In this document: one piece after another, positions 1 to 9,170 of the stretch | Layout: each line of letters starts with the position of its first letter | How positions within the stretch are numbered: position 1 is the stretch's first letter | Assembly: GCA_964526475.1 (NCBI GenBank) | Contig: CAZGKF010000040.1 | Location: 1 to 30,568 of the forward strand | Origin: CAYVTV01 sp964526475 | GTDB lineage: Bacteria > Bacteroidota > Bacteroidia > Bacteroidales > GCA-2748055 | Direction: 5' to 3' | DNA length: 30,568 bases | Made by a program: the position numbers and the translations under genes | Notes under the pieces: model-generated | What the model saw: the letters and a program-made list of their open reading frames with translations, nothing else | Told to the model about the DNA's origin: nothing | The model's database searches: none

Positions 1-107
1 TTTGCGACTGCCAACTGCCCTCTGCCAACTTTTTTTACCTTGCCAACCCGCCCCGCCCCGGCCAAAAAACCTCAGGTACATAGTAGAACCAGATAATTAT
101 TAAGCTA
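1..107. other. Non-coding low-complexity end of the window
   Basis: No gene is visible. The first 60 bases are C/T-rich with the short phrase TGCCAACT recurring at irregular intervals, followed by GC-rich CCCGCCCCG. Repetitive stretches of this kind are common between genes in Bacteroidota. It lies downstream of the yidC stop codon; I see no clear hairpin with a T-run that would terminate yidC. Confidence 0.5.
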
Positions 108-1970
108 TCACTTAGGCAATTTATAACCTTTCTTTTTCGCCATGTCCTCGAGGCGCTGCTGAAATTTTGATTTACCCGACGGGGCTTTTGCCTTTTTGGA
201 ATTCAGCTTTTTGAGCAAAGCTTCCTCATCGACAAAAAACTTAAAAATATAATTCTGTCCGAAAGTGATCACGTTTGCAAGGAAATAATAATATGTAAGA
301 CCGGCTGAGAAACTATTCAGGATAAGCATGAACATTACCGGCATCATATACATCATTGTCTTCATACCCGGCATGGAACTATCGGCTGTAGCCTGACTGT
401 TCATTTTCATGGAGAGTACGGTTGTTACAGTCATTAAAATAGTGAAGAGACTCACATGATCCCCATACATTGGTATGCTAAACGGAAGATCCAGAATACT
501 GTCGTATGTCGACAAGTCGTGTGCCCATAAAAATTTCTCCTGTCGTAATTCGATAGAAGCAGGAAAAAACCTGAACATGGCAAAAAGTATGGGAAATTGA
601 AGTAACATGGGGAGACAGCCTCCAAGCGGGCTAACGCCAACTTTTTTATAGAGAGCCATTGTAGCCTGCTGTCGCTCCATAGCTTTTTCCTTTGGTATTT
701 TCTTATTGATTTCTTCGATCTGGGGTTTCAGAACACGCATTTTGGCCTGTGAGATATACGATTTGTATGTCAGAGGGAACAGGGCTGTTTTAATGATCAG
801 TGTCAGCAACAGTATTATTATTCCATAATTTGAAATAAATTTCCCAAGCCAGTTAAAGATAGATATAATAACAAACTGATTGATCCATTTGATAATGGAA
901 CTTCCCAGAGTTACCAGTTCCTCCAGTTGAAAACCGATCTTTTTCAATGTCTGGAAATGATTTGGCCCGAAATAAAAATTCATGGGCATCTCAAAATTTG
1001 CAGAACGATCGTATGGAACAGATAATTCGGCAGCAAACCTTCTTATATAGCGGCTACTCTCCGGTAGTCGTTCAGCAGCAAGATATCCTCCTTCAAATGG
1101 TGCTTCATCAGCAAGAATCACTGATGAAAAAAATTGCTGTTTAAATCCTACCCAGTGGATTTTAGTTGTTTCCGTAATATCCTGAAGTTCCTTTTTTGAT
1201 CGTTGTTTAAACTTTTCCACATCGCCCTCAAAGAAACGATAATCAAGATTAGTATAATTTTCTTCATTTACGCGTCCTTTCTCCTGCTGTGGAGAATAAA
1301 TCTGCCATCTAAGCTGCACATTGTCAGTTCGGTAAGTGTCCATCCCTATCATTTTCAGGTTAAAATCCATAAAATAATTTTCAGGATGAAGGGTATAGAT
1401 GTATTCTAAATATGCACCTGTATTGTTAACCGGCAATTTCATTCGGAGGCTAACCGGACTTTCCTTTGCATACATCTGTTTTCCGGTATTTTCGGATTCA
1501 AAATAAAGATCATTTGTTTTAATGCTCTTTCCGTCTGAGAAAAATTCAAGACCGAAATATGAAGAATCGCCTTCAAAAAGGATTACAGGAAGATTATCAT
1601 ATCTCTTATAGTTTTTCAGTTCCACTGTATAAGGGCGACCGCCTTTAGATGAAATTGTCATCTTTAACAGATCATTTTCAAGAATATAGTATTCCTCCTG
1701 TCCTTTGACCAGGGATGAAAAAACCCCTAAATCTTTTTCTTCCTGTCCTTCAACAGTTACAGAAGGTTCATGGGAATCAGGGGTATCCTCCTGTGTGTAT
1801 TCGGCGGGAATCTTCTCCTGTTCTGCGATTTGCCTGGACTGTACATCCCGTATTGAGTCAGCAATTCTCTGCCTCTCCGCCAATTCTTCTCTGTCTGGTT
1901 TAGTAAGTAAGCTGTAACCAATAAGAATTACTGCAATAAGGATTATTCCAACAACTGTATTCCTGTCCAT
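108..1970 (-). CDS. yidC: Membrane protein insertase YidC
   Basis: YidC/Oxa1 insertase of 620 residues, which inserts and folds proteins in the inner membrane alone or with SecYEG. An N-terminal membrane anchor (about residues 5-23) is followed by a linker rich in E, Q and D, then a large beta-rich periplasmic domain (about 85-350). The conserved C-terminal insertase core (about 365-595) has several hydrophobic segments and ends in a Lys-rich cytosolic tail. The position of the catalytic-groove Arg of proteobacterial YidC appears to be Lys here (LIIKTALFPLT), which I infer from alignment by eye. The length fits a Gram-negative YidC with periplasmic domain. It starts 66 nt after the pyrG stop in the same direction, so the two are probably cotranscribed, an arrangement I recall as common in Bacteroidota. 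Confidence 0.97.
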   Translation of the reverse strand: MDRNTVVGIILIAVILIGYSLLTKPDREELAERQRIADSIRDVQSRQIAEQEKIPAEYTQEDTPDSHEPSVTVEGQEEKDLGVFSSLVKGQEEYYILENDLLKMTISSKGGRPYTVELKNYKRYDNLPVILFEGDSSYFGLEFFSDGKSIKTNDLYFESENTGKQMYAKESPVSLRMKLPVNNTGAYLEYIYTLHPENYFMDFNLKMIGMDTYRTDNVQLRWQIYSPQQEKGRVNEENYTNLDYRFFEGDVEKFKQRSKKELQDITETTKIHWVGFKQQFFSSVILADEAPFEGGYLAAERLPESSRYIRRFAAELSVPYDRSANFEMPMNFYFGPNHFQTLKKIGFQLEELVTLGSSIIKWINQFVIISIFNWLGKFISNYGIIILLLTLIIKTALFPLTYKSYISQAKMRVLKPQIEEINKKIPKEKAMERQQATMALYKKVGVSPLGGCLPMLLQFPILFAMFRFFPASIELRQEKFLWAHDLSTYDSILDLPFSIPMYGDHVSLFTILMTVTTVLSMKMNSQATADSSMPGMKTMMYMMPVMFMLILNSFSAGLTYYYFLANVITFGQNYIFKFFVDEEALLKKLNSKKAKAPSGKSKFQQRLEDMAKKKGYKLPK

Positions 1971-2036
1971 TTTAATATCTTATGTTAACTTGATGTGTGA
2001 TTATATTTTATTATGCATTTAATAATAAATGGAATT

Positions 2037-3662
2037 CTATTTTTTATTTAATTCCTTGTTATAATTTATGCTTGCAAGCACAAAATCAACAAAGAGAGGA
2101 TGAGGTTTCAGCACATAGCTTTTATATTCCGGATGAAACTGAACTCCCAGGAACCATGGATGTTCAGGTATCTCCATTATTTCCACCAGACCATTATCCG
2201 GATTTATTCCGGAGGCGATCATTCCGTTCTTTTCAAATTCCTTCAGGTAGTCGTTATTAAACTCATACCTGTGCCTGTGTCTTTCTTTAATGGAAGATTC
2301 TTTGTAAGCCTTAAAGGCAAGTGTATTTTCCAGGACGTCACATGCGTAAGCCCCCAGTCTCATGGTACCTCCTTTTTCGCTGACCCCTTTCTGGTCTTCC
2401 ATAAGATCTATTACAGGATGTTTTGTCATTCGTGTCATCTCTGTTGAATGTGCATCCTTATACCCGAGGACATTCCGCGCAAATTCAATCACGGCGCACT
2501 GTAATCCAAGACATATCCCTAAGAAAGGTATCTTGTTCGTCCTGGCATATTCAGCAGCAAGTATCTTCCCTTCAATACCCCTGTCACCGAAACCAGGAGC
2601 GACAATAATCCCGCTGTACCCTGAAAGTTTGCTATGAGAATTTTCGCTATTTATTGTTTCAGAATGTATGCAATCAAGTTCCACCCTGCTTTCATTTACA
2701 GAACCTGCATGTGTCAGGGATTCGATGATTGATTTATACGAATCCTGCAGCTCAACATATTTCCCCACCAGGGCTATTTTAACAGAAGATTTAGGGTTCT
2801 TCAGTTTATTAACAAATTGTTTCCATGGCTTAAGTTCCGGAGGGTTTCCGGGAGGGAGGCTGAGTTTTCTAAGGACAATTACATCAAGAGCTTCTTTTTG
2901 TATAAGAATGGGTACCTCATAAATAGTTTGAACATCTATGGATTCAATTACCGCTTCCTGTTCCACGTTACAAAACAGGGCAACTTTCTTCCTGATATCT
3001 TTATTTAATGTTTTTTCGGTCCTCAGAACAAGGACATCAGGCTGCACCCCCTCTTCCAGCAAAGCTTTCACTGAATGCTGTGTGGGTTTGGTTTTCAATT
3101 CCCCTGATGCTGCAAGAAAAGGAACCAGGGTAAGGTGAATTACAACTGTATTACCGGGACCCAATTCCCATTTAAGCTGACGTACAGATTCAATATAGGG
3201 TAATGATTCTATATCTCCTACCGTTCCTCCTATTTCTGTAATTACTACATCATAATTGTACCTTGAACTTAAAATTTTTATTCTCCTTTTAATTTCATCA
3301 GTGATATGGGGAATTACCTGAACTGTTTTCCCCAGGTAATCTCCTTTGCGCTCTTTATTAATAACCGACTGGTAGATGCGGCCTGTTGTAACATTATTTG
3401 CCTGTGAGGTAGGAACTCCAAGGAATCTTTCGTAATGTCCAAGATCGAGATCCGTTTCTGCTCCGTCATCGGTAACATAGCACTCTCCATGTTCATATGG
3501 ATTAAGGGTGCCGGGATCAACATTAATGTATGGATCAAGCTTCTGGATAGCTACATGGTATCCTCTTGCCTGCAGCAATTTCGCGAGGGATGCAGAGATT
3601 ATACCTTTCCCCAGTGAAGAAGTTACTCCACCTGTTACAAATATATATTTGGTAGCAGCCAA
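2037..3662 (-). CDS. pyrG: CTP synthase (glutamine-hydrolysing)
   Basis: CTP synthase of 541 residues, a normal length. It makes CTP from UTP, ATP and glutamine in the last step of de novo pyrimidine nucleotide synthesis in the cytosol. The N-terminal amidoligase domain shows the P-loop-like GGVTSSLGKG at residues 11-20 and the GGTVGDIES motif. The C-terminal class I glutamine amidotransferase domain has the nucleophile Cys384 in GICLGLQ, and His510 and Glu512 in FHPEY complete the triad. No damage is seen. It lies 86 nt downstream of the DUF349 gene and 66 nt upstream of yidC, all on the minus strand. Confidence 0.98.
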   Translation of the reverse strand: MAATKYIFVTGGVTSSLGKGIISASLAKLLQARGYHVAIQKLDPYINVDPGTLNPYEHGECYVTDDGAETDLDLGHYERFLGVPTSQANNVTTGRIYQSVINKERKGDYLGKTVQVIPHITDEIKRRIKILSSRYNYDVVITEIGGTVGDIESLPYIESVRQLKWELGPGNTVVIHLTLVPFLAASGELKTKPTQHSVKALLEEGVQPDVLVLRTEKTLNKDIRKKVALFCNVEQEAVIESIDVQTIYEVPILIQKEALDVIVLRKLSLPPGNPPELKPWKQFVNKLKNPKSSVKIALVGKYVELQDSYKSIIESLTHAGSVNESRVELDCIHSETINSENSHSKLSGYSGIIVAPGFGDRGIEGKILAAEYARTNKIPFLGICLGLQCAVIEFARNVLGYKDAHSTEMTRMTKHPVIDLMEDQKGVSEKGGTMRLGAYACDVLENTLAFKAYKESSIKERHRHRYEFNNDYLKEFEKNGMIASGINPDNGLVEIMEIPEHPWFLGVQFHPEYKSYVLKPHPLFVDFVLASINYNKELNKK

Positions 3663-3748
3663 GTAAATAAAATTTTAAAAAAATAAGACTGCAAAATAAA
3701 TAATTAATTTTAAGAAGGGATAATTAATCGAAAAATAAATCACTCTCT

Positions 3749-6028
3749 TTAATCCGGGTCAATATTATCTATCAAATTAATTTTTTCTTCCAGTAATTTT
3801 ATTTTCTCCTTCGTATCTTTTATCTTTTTTTCAAACTCGCGTTTCATTTCTTCTGCACTTTCCGTATTTGCGAAGAACCCGATATTATTTTCCCATACCG
3901 AGATATCGTTTTTCATTTGCTGGAGCCTGCTGATAAATTTATCACGTTCAAAATTAAGTTTCTCGTCGGAATGAGGTTTTTGCCTGATGATTTCAAGCCG
4001 GCTCTCATATTTAATCACATTTTTTCGTAAATCATCCACTTCCAGAGAATCGAAAAGTTTGCTGATAAGGGCTCTGAACTTTTGCTGTATCTCATCTTTC
4101 TTAGCTATCGGCACAAATCCTATTTCAGTCCATCTTCGCTGAAACTCCTGAAGTATTTCAAGATTTTTCTCCATATCATCAGATGCCTTGAATTCCTGAA
4201 TTTCTCTAATCAGCGCCTCCTTTAATTCAAGATTCCTGATATATGAATTATCAATATTTTTCATATGATCAGACTTCCTGCGAAAAAATTTGTCGCATGC
4301 AACACGGAATCGTTTCCATACCTGATCAGATTGTTTCCGGGGAACAGGACCAGTCTGTTTCCATTGTTTCTGCAATTTTATAAGTTCATCTGCTGTTCTC
4401 CTCCAGTCTGTACTTTCCTGAAGTGCTTCAGCCTGCACACATAAATCAAGTTTTTGCTGAAGGTTTTCATGCTGTACTTCCATATTTTGAGCATAGAAAG
4501 CTTTTTTTCTTTCAAAAAATTTATCACAGAAAGACCGGAATCTTGCATAAATGATATTATTATCTTTTTTTGGTGCAAAGCCAATAGTTTTCCACACTCT
4601 CTGAAGTTCTATAATTTCATTTGTCATTTTAATCCACTCCTGGTGAGAATTCAAATTCTCGCCCAGAATTTCTTCCACCCTGGAACAAATAAGTTTTTTC
4701 TGCTCCAGGTTTTTTTTATGCTGTTCTTTTAGATCCTGAAAATGTTTTTGATGTTTCCGGTTTATTTTCGTGGTTGCTTCTTTAAACCTTTCCCATATTT
4801 CTGTGCGTTTCTCCTCCGGTACCGGACCTACTTCTCTCCATTCTTCATGATGTGTCTGAAGTATTTTAAATGCATTTATGATATTTGGATCGAGGAGCAA
4901 AGCTTCTGTTTTCTCACAGATAGCAATCTTCTCCTCAAGATTTTTCTTTAAATCCAGATCCTTAAGCTCTTTATTGATCTTTATATAATCATAAAACTTC
5001 TCTACGTGATGATGGTAAGTTTTCCATAAGTCATTCAGCCCGGCTTGCGGCACCATCCCTATTGATCTCCATTGATTCTGAAGTTCCCTGAAATCCTGAA
5101 AAGTTTTGTTTATGGATTCCTGGCTATTGATGAGATCTTTAATCCCCTCAATGACTTTATATTTTTTCTTCAGGTTCTCTTGTTTTTCATCCTCCGCATT
5201 GCGGTTGTTCTCTATCCTTAATTCCCTGTATTTTTTAAGTAAATTACGAAATTTAATTTCATCCGGTTCTTCAAAAGGTTTAAAATCTTCCTCATTGCCA
5301 CCTTCAGAAATAAAGCTTCGACGTTTTTGTTCCAGTTCAGCATTGAACTTCTTATAGAAATTAACCTTTATTGCTTCAACATCATTTCGGATCTCGTTGT
5401 AAGGTTTGTTTGACAGTAAGTCCTCAAGCAGCCTGATCAGGTCAATCCTGCTTAACAAAGAATAATTATATGTTTCCCGGATTTTATCGGAGTCCTCTTC
5501 AGGGTGATCCTTATCTGTCAAAGTTTCCGTTTTTTCAACTTCAGGGGAAACAGCTTCTTCTCCACCGGCCGGATCATTTCGGCTTTCACTTTCAGTTTCG
5601 TCAGAAAAACTTTTATCTGAACCGGCAGAGTCTTTCATTTCATCTTCCCCTTTTGTATCCTGAGCATTTGCATCGGGTTCCGGGGTTTCATCCCGGGCAG
5701 GCACTTCAGTAATTTCTTCCTTTACACCAGAAATAACTTCATCCGCAGGCTGTGGTTTCACAGAATCAGCATTATCCTCAGTAACTTGTTCAGCATCAGC
5801 TTCCGGTTCTGCATCTTCTGTTTTCTTCTTCTTAGTTTTCCTTAACCGCTTCGGTGAAGATGTATCTTCTTTCTTCTCCGGATCAGGAGAACCATCAGCG
5901 GTATCATCCTCCGGAATTGAGTTTAATGCATGTGTGTCATCAGCATGATCACCTGTAGTTTCGGATTTCTTTTGATCGTCTCCGAATTGTTCCTCAGGAA
6001 CAGAGTTTGTGTTCTTTTTAGTTTCCAT
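3749..6028 (-). CDS. DUF349 domain protein with five repeats
   Basis: A 759-residue cytosolic protein. Residues 1 to about 185 are an acidic, low-complexity tail rich in E, D, S, P and K. The rest is highly charged and helical, with five DUF349 repeats recognisable by the pattern W-(R/K)-x-(I/V/T)-G-x-x-P followed by a W or Y and an (R/K)F segment: WRSIGMVP, WREVGPVP, WKTIGFAP, WKQTGPVP and WTEIGFVP. A coiled-coil-like stretch closes the protein. The family is widespread in Bacteroidota; its molecular function is not established to my knowledge, so none is assigned. It is the first gene of the minus-strand run and diverges from mnmA across a 206-nt gap that holds a plausible promoter for each. 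Confidence 0.92.
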   Translation of the reverse strand: METKKNTNSVPEEQFGDDQKKSETTGDHADDTHALNSIPEDDTADGSPDPEKKEDTSSPKRLRKTKKKKTEDAEPEADAEQVTEDNADSVKPQPADEVISGVKEEITEVPARDETPEPDANAQDTKGEDEMKDSAGSDKSFSDETESESRNDPAGGEEAVSPEVEKTETLTDKDHPEEDSDKIRETYNYSLLSRIDLIRLLEDLLSNKPYNEIRNDVEAIKVNFYKKFNAELEQKRRSFISEGGNEEDFKPFEEPDEIKFRNLLKKYRELRIENNRNAEDEKQENLKKKYKVIEGIKDLINSQESINKTFQDFRELQNQWRSIGMVPQAGLNDLWKTYHHHVEKFYDYIKINKELKDLDLKKNLEEKIAICEKTEALLLDPNIINAFKILQTHHEEWREVGPVPEEKRTEIWERFKEATTKINRKHQKHFQDLKEQHKKNLEQKKLICSRVEEILGENLNSHQEWIKMTNEIIELQRVWKTIGFAPKKDNNIIYARFRSFCDKFFERKKAFYAQNMEVQHENLQQKLDLCVQAEALQESTDWRRTADELIKLQKQWKQTGPVPRKQSDQVWKRFRVACDKFFRRKSDHMKNIDNSYIRNLELKEALIREIQEFKASDDMEKNLEILQEFQRRWTEIGFVPIAKKDEIQQKFRALISKLFDSLEVDDLRKNVIKYESRLEIIRQKPHSDEKLNFERDKFISRLQQMKNDISVWENNIGFFANTESAEEMKREFEKKIKDTKEKIKLLEEKINLIDNIDPD

Positions 6029-6065
6029 AACTGTGTCATTTGACAGTTAAATTCGATCCAGGTTA

Positions 6066-6097
6066 CGAATATATGGGATTCTTTGAGTAAATTCAAA
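6066..6097 (-). promoter_or_regulatory. Likely promoter of the DUF349 gene
   Basis: On the minus strand a TTTG (complement of 6094-6097) is followed after 20 nt by TATATTCG (complement of 6066-6073). This fits the Bacteroidota -33 TTTG and -7 TAnnTTTG layout with one mismatch in the -7 box. It lies about 40 nt upstream of the DUF349 start codon. Confidence 0.5.
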
Positions 6098-6206
6098 CCA
6101 TTTCAGCTTTTCTTTAACTTCAAATATCACACCCGAATCTTATTTACAACCGGAAAAATAATCATAATTCCCCGTTAAACAATACCTGCGGCATTTTGAA
6201 TTTCAT

Positions 6207-6214
6207 TAATTTTG
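6207..6214 (+). promoter_or_regulatory. -7 box of the mnmA promoter
   Basis: TAATTTTG is an exact match to the TAnnTTTG consensus, 20 nt upstream of the mnmA ATG, implying a very short 5' leader. No convincing TTTG was found at the usual -33 distance; the TTTG at 6195-6198 is too close. Confidence 0.45.
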
Positions 6215-6234
6215 CATTCTGAAAGATTATCGCC

Positions 6235-7413
6235 ATGAAAGAAAGAGTAGTAATAGGTTTATCAGGTGGGGTGGATTCCAGTGTAGCTGCTTTACTTTTA
6301 AAAGAATCAGGTTATGATGTAATTGCAGTTTTTATGATAAACTGGCATGATAAAACCGGTGTTCTGAAAGGTGATTGCCCATGGGATGAGGATGTTACTT
6401 TTGCTGAAATGGTGGCAAAAAAAATCGGTATCCCCTTTTACATAAAGGATCTCAGTGATAAATACAGGGAAAGGGTTGTAGAATATATGTTTTCTGAATA
6501 TCAGAAAGGAAGGACACCTAATCCTGATGTTTTATGTAACAGAGAAATTAAATTCGATGAATTTTTTACTGTTCTTAAAGAATACAAAGCTGATTATGTG
6601 GCAACAGGTCACTATTGCCGTAGAACTGTGCAGGAAAAAGATGGCAGGCTGGTTTATTCACTCATATCAGGAGCAGACAAGGATAAGGATCAAAGTTATT
6701 TTCTTTGTCAGTTAAACCAGTTTCAACTTTCAAAAACCTTATTCCCGCTTGCGGAATACAGGAAGCCAGAAGTGAGAAGAATAGCCCGCGAAGCAGGGCT
6801 TGCATCTGCTGACAAAAAGGATTCGCAGGGAATATGTTTTATCGGGAAGGTTGACCTTCCTGAATTCCTGCAACAGAAGCTGGAAAAAAAGGAAGGGGAT
6901 ATAATTGAAATCCCGGGAGACTGGAGGGGATACTTACGGACTGACCAGTATGACCAGGACTTTAAACATCTCTCAAAGCCCTGGTATTATCAGGAAGAGG
7001 ACGGACAAATAACCGGAAAGCATAAAGGAGCTCATTTCTATACCATCGGACAAAGAAAAGGACTGAATGTGGGAGGAAAAGCTGAACCACTGTTTGTACT
7101 CTCCACGGATATCAGAAAGAATATCGTTTTCGTGGGGCAGGGACAGGATCATCCGGGTTTGTACCGGAAAGGGCTTTTTATAAAGAAGGATGATATTCAC
7201 TGGATAAGGCCCGACATGGAAATGCAGCCGGGAGAAGAAAAAGCATACAAGGTAAGGATACGGTACCGTCAGCCTTTGCAAAACGCACGACTTCTAAGAG
7301 CCACTGAGGGTATGTACCTGGTATTCGACGAAATGCAGCGGGGCATTACCCCGGGACAGTTTGCTGCATGGTATGAGGAAGGAGAACTTTTGGGTTCGGG
7401 AGTAATTCAATGA
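6235..7413 (+). CDS. mnmA: tRNA-uridine 2-sulfurtransferase MnmA
   Basis: MnmA of 392 residues, within the usual range. It adds sulfur to the wobble uridine (U34) of tRNAs for Lys, Glu and Gln, using sulfur relayed from a cysteine desulfurase and ATP to activate the uridine. The PP-loop SGGVDSS lies at residues 9-15. The two catalytic cysteines are Cys101 in DVLCNREIKF and Cys201 in QGICFIGK. The C-terminal beta-barrel region includes HKGAHFYTIGQRKGL. It is transcribed away from the DUF349 gene and its stop codon marks the left edge of the accessory island. Confidence 0.97.
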   Translation: MKERVVIGLSGGVDSSVAALLLKESGYDVIAVFMINWHDKTGVLKGDCPWDEDVTFAEMVAKKIGIPFYIKDLSDKYRERVVEYMFSEYQKGRTPNPDVLCNREIKFDEFFTVLKEYKADYVATGHYCRRTVQEKDGRLVYSLISGADKDKDQSYFLCQLNQFQLSKTLFPLAEYRKPEVRRIAREAGLASADKKDSQGICFIGKVDLPEFLQQKLEKKEGDIIEIPGDWRGYLRTDQYDQDFKHLSKPWYYQEEDGQITGKHKGAHFYTIGQRKGLNVGGKAEPLFVLSTDIRKNIVFVGQGQDHPGLYRKGLFIKKDDIHWIRPDMEMQPGEEKAYKVRIRYRQPLQNARLLRATEGMYLVFDEMQRGITPGQFAAWYEEGELLGSGVIQ

Positions 7414-7419
7414 TTATTT

Positions 7420-7617
7420 GAATTTGGCTTTTCTCCTGCATTTGAAAAAATTTCCATGATCATTTTATTTCCCTTTGGACCGAAAAGGTTTTTCTATTAA
7501 TACTTCCATGGCAATAGAATATTTTCTATCAGTCATTTTTTATAATAATTCCTTTATATTTATGAATGAATGATCTATATTTATTCATATTTATATTGCA
7601 CTGAATGCCTGAAGAAA
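7420..7617. repeat. Island-flanking direct repeat, copy 1
   Basis: This 198-bp stretch begins 6 nt after the mnmA stop and reappears at 10577-10870. Long blocks match almost base for base: GAATTTGGCTTTTCTCC at the start, and a terminal block from about 7539 to 7617 (TATAATAATTCC through GCCTGAAGAAA) with very few differences. Copy 2 carries 96 extra bases in the middle. The two copies bracket the whole toxin-antitoxin island. No gene is visible in it. Confidence 0.8.
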
Positions 7618-7863
7618 GAAAGACCCACCGTATTCTTCGTTTGATTCTTTACCTTTCGAACACATATCCGAAAACCAGGGACGAATGCGTTTCCTTTCCC
7701 GGGATAAAGGATTCAGCTTTTTATTATTACCGCAATTGTTATGTATATTTTTTAAATTGGATACGTGTAAAAAGGTGGGGTTAGTCGCTCGTTGTGTGCA
7801 CGCTAAAAAAAACTTCGAACAGACATTGTCCATTCTTTAAGATAAATTGTGATTAAAAATTAG
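7618..7863. other. Intergenic stretch with no recognised gene
   Basis: Between the direct repeat and the first antitoxin promoter I see no supported gene. The phrase GCTCGTTGTGTGC at about 7789-7801 is faintly like the right-hand end of the palindromic cassette-border elements found further right, but no matching left arm was found, so it is not called as one. Confidence 0.4.
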
Positions 7864-7871
7864 TAAATTTG
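7864..7871 (+). promoter_or_regulatory. -7 box upstream of first VapBC-like pair
   Basis: TAAATTTG matches TAnnTTTG exactly, 19 nt before the antitoxin ATG. A clear -33 TTTG at proper spacing is not visible; the nearest TTG (7847-7849) is only 14 nt away. Confidence 0.45.
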
Positions 7872-7890
7872 AGAATTAAAATATAATACT

Positions 7891-8100
7891 ATGACTGATA
7901 TTCAATTATATACAAAACTATCTGAATTGCCGTCAAATTTAAAGACTGAGGTTGCTGATTTTATTGAATTTTTAAAATATAAATCAAAAAAACTTGATAA
8001 ATCAAATACAAAAAGGTTATCTGGTAAGGCTAAAGGACTGATAAAAATGAAAGACAATTTTGATGATCCAATTGAAGGATTTAATGATTATTTAAAATGA
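7891..8100 (+). CDS. DUF2281/VapB-like antitoxin
   Basis: A 69-residue protein starting with the pattern LYTKLSELPSNLKTEV, a helical N-terminal segment typical of the DUF2281 family, followed by a Lys-rich linker and an acidic tail (DDPIEGFNDYLK). In this family the C-terminal tail occupies the active site of the partner PIN toxin. Its stop codon overlaps the toxin start (ATGA at 8097-8100), implying translational coupling. A paralogue with the same layout lies at 9636-9842. Confidence 0.85.
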   Translation: MTDIQLYTKLSELPSNLKTEVADFIEFLKYKSKKLDKSNTKRLSGKAKGLIKMKDNFDDPIEGFNDYLK

Positions 8101-8486
8101 ATTTGTTAATTGATACCCATGCACTGATTTGGTTCATTACCGACAATGATAAATTGCCTCTTAAGACTAAACAGATAATTGAAAACAAGGAAAATAACTG
8201 TTATGTTAGTATAGCAACATATTGGGAGATAAGTATTAAAAAATCTATTGGCAGACTTGATTTACATTCTGATTTAGAGACAATTTTTCAAATAATTAAT
8301 GAAACTGGTTTTGAAACATTACCGATAACGACAAACCAAATATTGAGAAATGCAAATTTAGAATTTCATCATCAGGATCCTTTTGACAGAATTATCATAG
8401 CACAATCCTTGGTTGAAAATATGACAATAATAACAAGGGATAGTCAATTTGAGAATTACAATGTTCCAATAATTTGGGAAAAATAG
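8097..8486 (+). CDS. PIN-domain toxin, VapC family
   Basis: A 129-residue PIN-domain ribonuclease. The acidic metal-binding residues are in place: Asp6 (LLIDTHALIW), Glu44 (YWEISIK), Asp94 and Asp97 (DPFDRIIIAQ) and Asp115 (ITRD). VapC toxins cleave RNA, often tRNA or rRNA; the target here cannot be read from sequence. It overlaps its antitoxin by 4 nt. It is closely similar in layout to the toxin at 9839-10222, with the five acidic residues at identical positions. Confidence 0.92.
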   Translation: MNLLIDTHALIWFITDNDKLPLKTKQIIENKENNCYVSIATYWEISIKKSIGRLDLHSDLETIFQIINETGFETLPITTNQILRNANLEFHHQDPFDRIIIAQSLVENMTIITRDSQFENYNVPIIWEK

Positions 8487-8522
8487 CCAGCACACAACAG
8501 CACCTAAGCGCAATACTTGCAG
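8487..8522. repeat. Half of an attC-like palindromic element (left arm)
   Basis: Directly after the VapC stop lies a stretch containing CACCTAAGCGCAATACTTGC, which matches the left arm of the full element at 9171-9304 (CACCTAAGCGCAATACTTAC) at all but one base. The complementary right arm (TGCGCTTAG...GGGCGTT) is absent before the next gene, so this copy appears truncated. Confidence 0.5.
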
Positions 8523-8591
8523 AATTATATAGATATTTCTCCTGATTCGTTGCCATTAATTGTTAAGACCGAAATACAGCCCATTATCAAG

Positions 8592-8619
8592 TTGATTTCA
8601 ATGGAAAACCGTAACTTTA
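8592..8619 (+). promoter_or_regulatory. Likely promoter of RelE/ParE-like pair
   Basis: TTG (8592-8594), then 17 nt, then TAACTTTA (8612-8619), one mismatch from TAnnTTTG. It lies 23 nt before the antitoxin start. Confidence 0.4.
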
Positions 8620-8642
8620 TACAGAAATAAAAACACAAATTT

Positions 8643-8882
8643 ATGAATACCATCGAGTTAAAAAGGGAATTAATCGACAGAATTTCAGGAATTGATGATG
8701 CTGAATTTCTAAATGCCATCAAAACCATATTGGATTATAAGAAAAACGAATCTTTTATTGAGCTAACTGCTGAGCAGGAAAAAGAACTGCTTATTGCGAG
8801 AGATGAAGGCAAAAAGGGGAATTTTGTTTCTCATACTGAAATGGATAAAAAAGTTCAAGAATGGCTAAAACAAGAGAAGTAG
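8643..8882 (+). CDS. Putative antitoxin of a RelE/ParE-type pair
   Basis: A 79-residue, charged, mostly helical protein (LKRELIDRISGIDDAEFLNAI near the N-terminus; HTEMDKKVQEWLKQ at the C-terminus). Small proteins with the pattern LTAEQEKELLIARDE are typical partners of RelE/ParE toxins in Bacteroidota. The assignment rests on this and on the 22-nt overlap with the downstream toxin gene. Confidence 0.75.
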   Translation: MNTIELKRELIDRISGIDDAEFLNAIKTILDYKKNESFIELTAEQEKELLIARDEGKKGNFVSHTEMDKKVQEWLKQEK

Positions 8883-9166
8883 TTTGGACAAAAAATTCGG
8901 AAATCCAACTCCAGGAGATTCTTGAATATTTTACACCAAGAAATAAAAGCAATCAATACTCACAAAAGCTTTATAAAAAATTCAAAGCAGAATTAAAAAC
9001 AGTTGCACAACGACCGGATATCGTTATAAAGACAAAACTTGAAAAGATTCGGGGGCTTATTGTTGGAGATTACATTTTGTTCTACGAAATAGGTAAGGAT
9101 AAAATTCTTGTGCTAAAAGTATGGGACTGTAGACAAAACCCAGATAAGCTAAGTATTCCAGGGTAA
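8861..9166 (+). CDS. RelE/ParE superfamily toxin
   Basis: A 101-residue protein with the RelE/ParE layout: an N-terminal strand (VVWTKNSEIQLQEIL), helices with Lys/Arg, and a C-terminal beta sheet (RGLIVGDYILFYEI then KILVLKVWDCRQNP). The ending WDCRQNP is typical of ParE-like proteins in this phylum. Members either cleave ribosome-bound mRNA (RelE) or poison gyrase (ParE); which one applies is not decidable here. It overlaps its antitoxin by 22 nt. Confidence 0.85.
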   Translation: MAKTREVVWTKNSEIQLQEILEYFTPRNKSNQYSQKLYKKFKAELKTVAQRPDIVIKTKLEKIRGLIVGDYILFYEIGKDKILVLKVWDCRQNPDKLSIPG

Positions 9167-9170
9167 AAAA

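Noticed and set aside
947..1409. Plus-strand open reading frames inside yidC.
   Set aside because: They are antisense shadows of a strongly supported gene, with no recognisable protein features.
7648..7656. TTTACCTTT, the operator core, in the intergenic region after mnmA.
   Set aside because: It is a single isolated core with no paired sites at 44 or 90 nt and no gene start in position; expected by chance.
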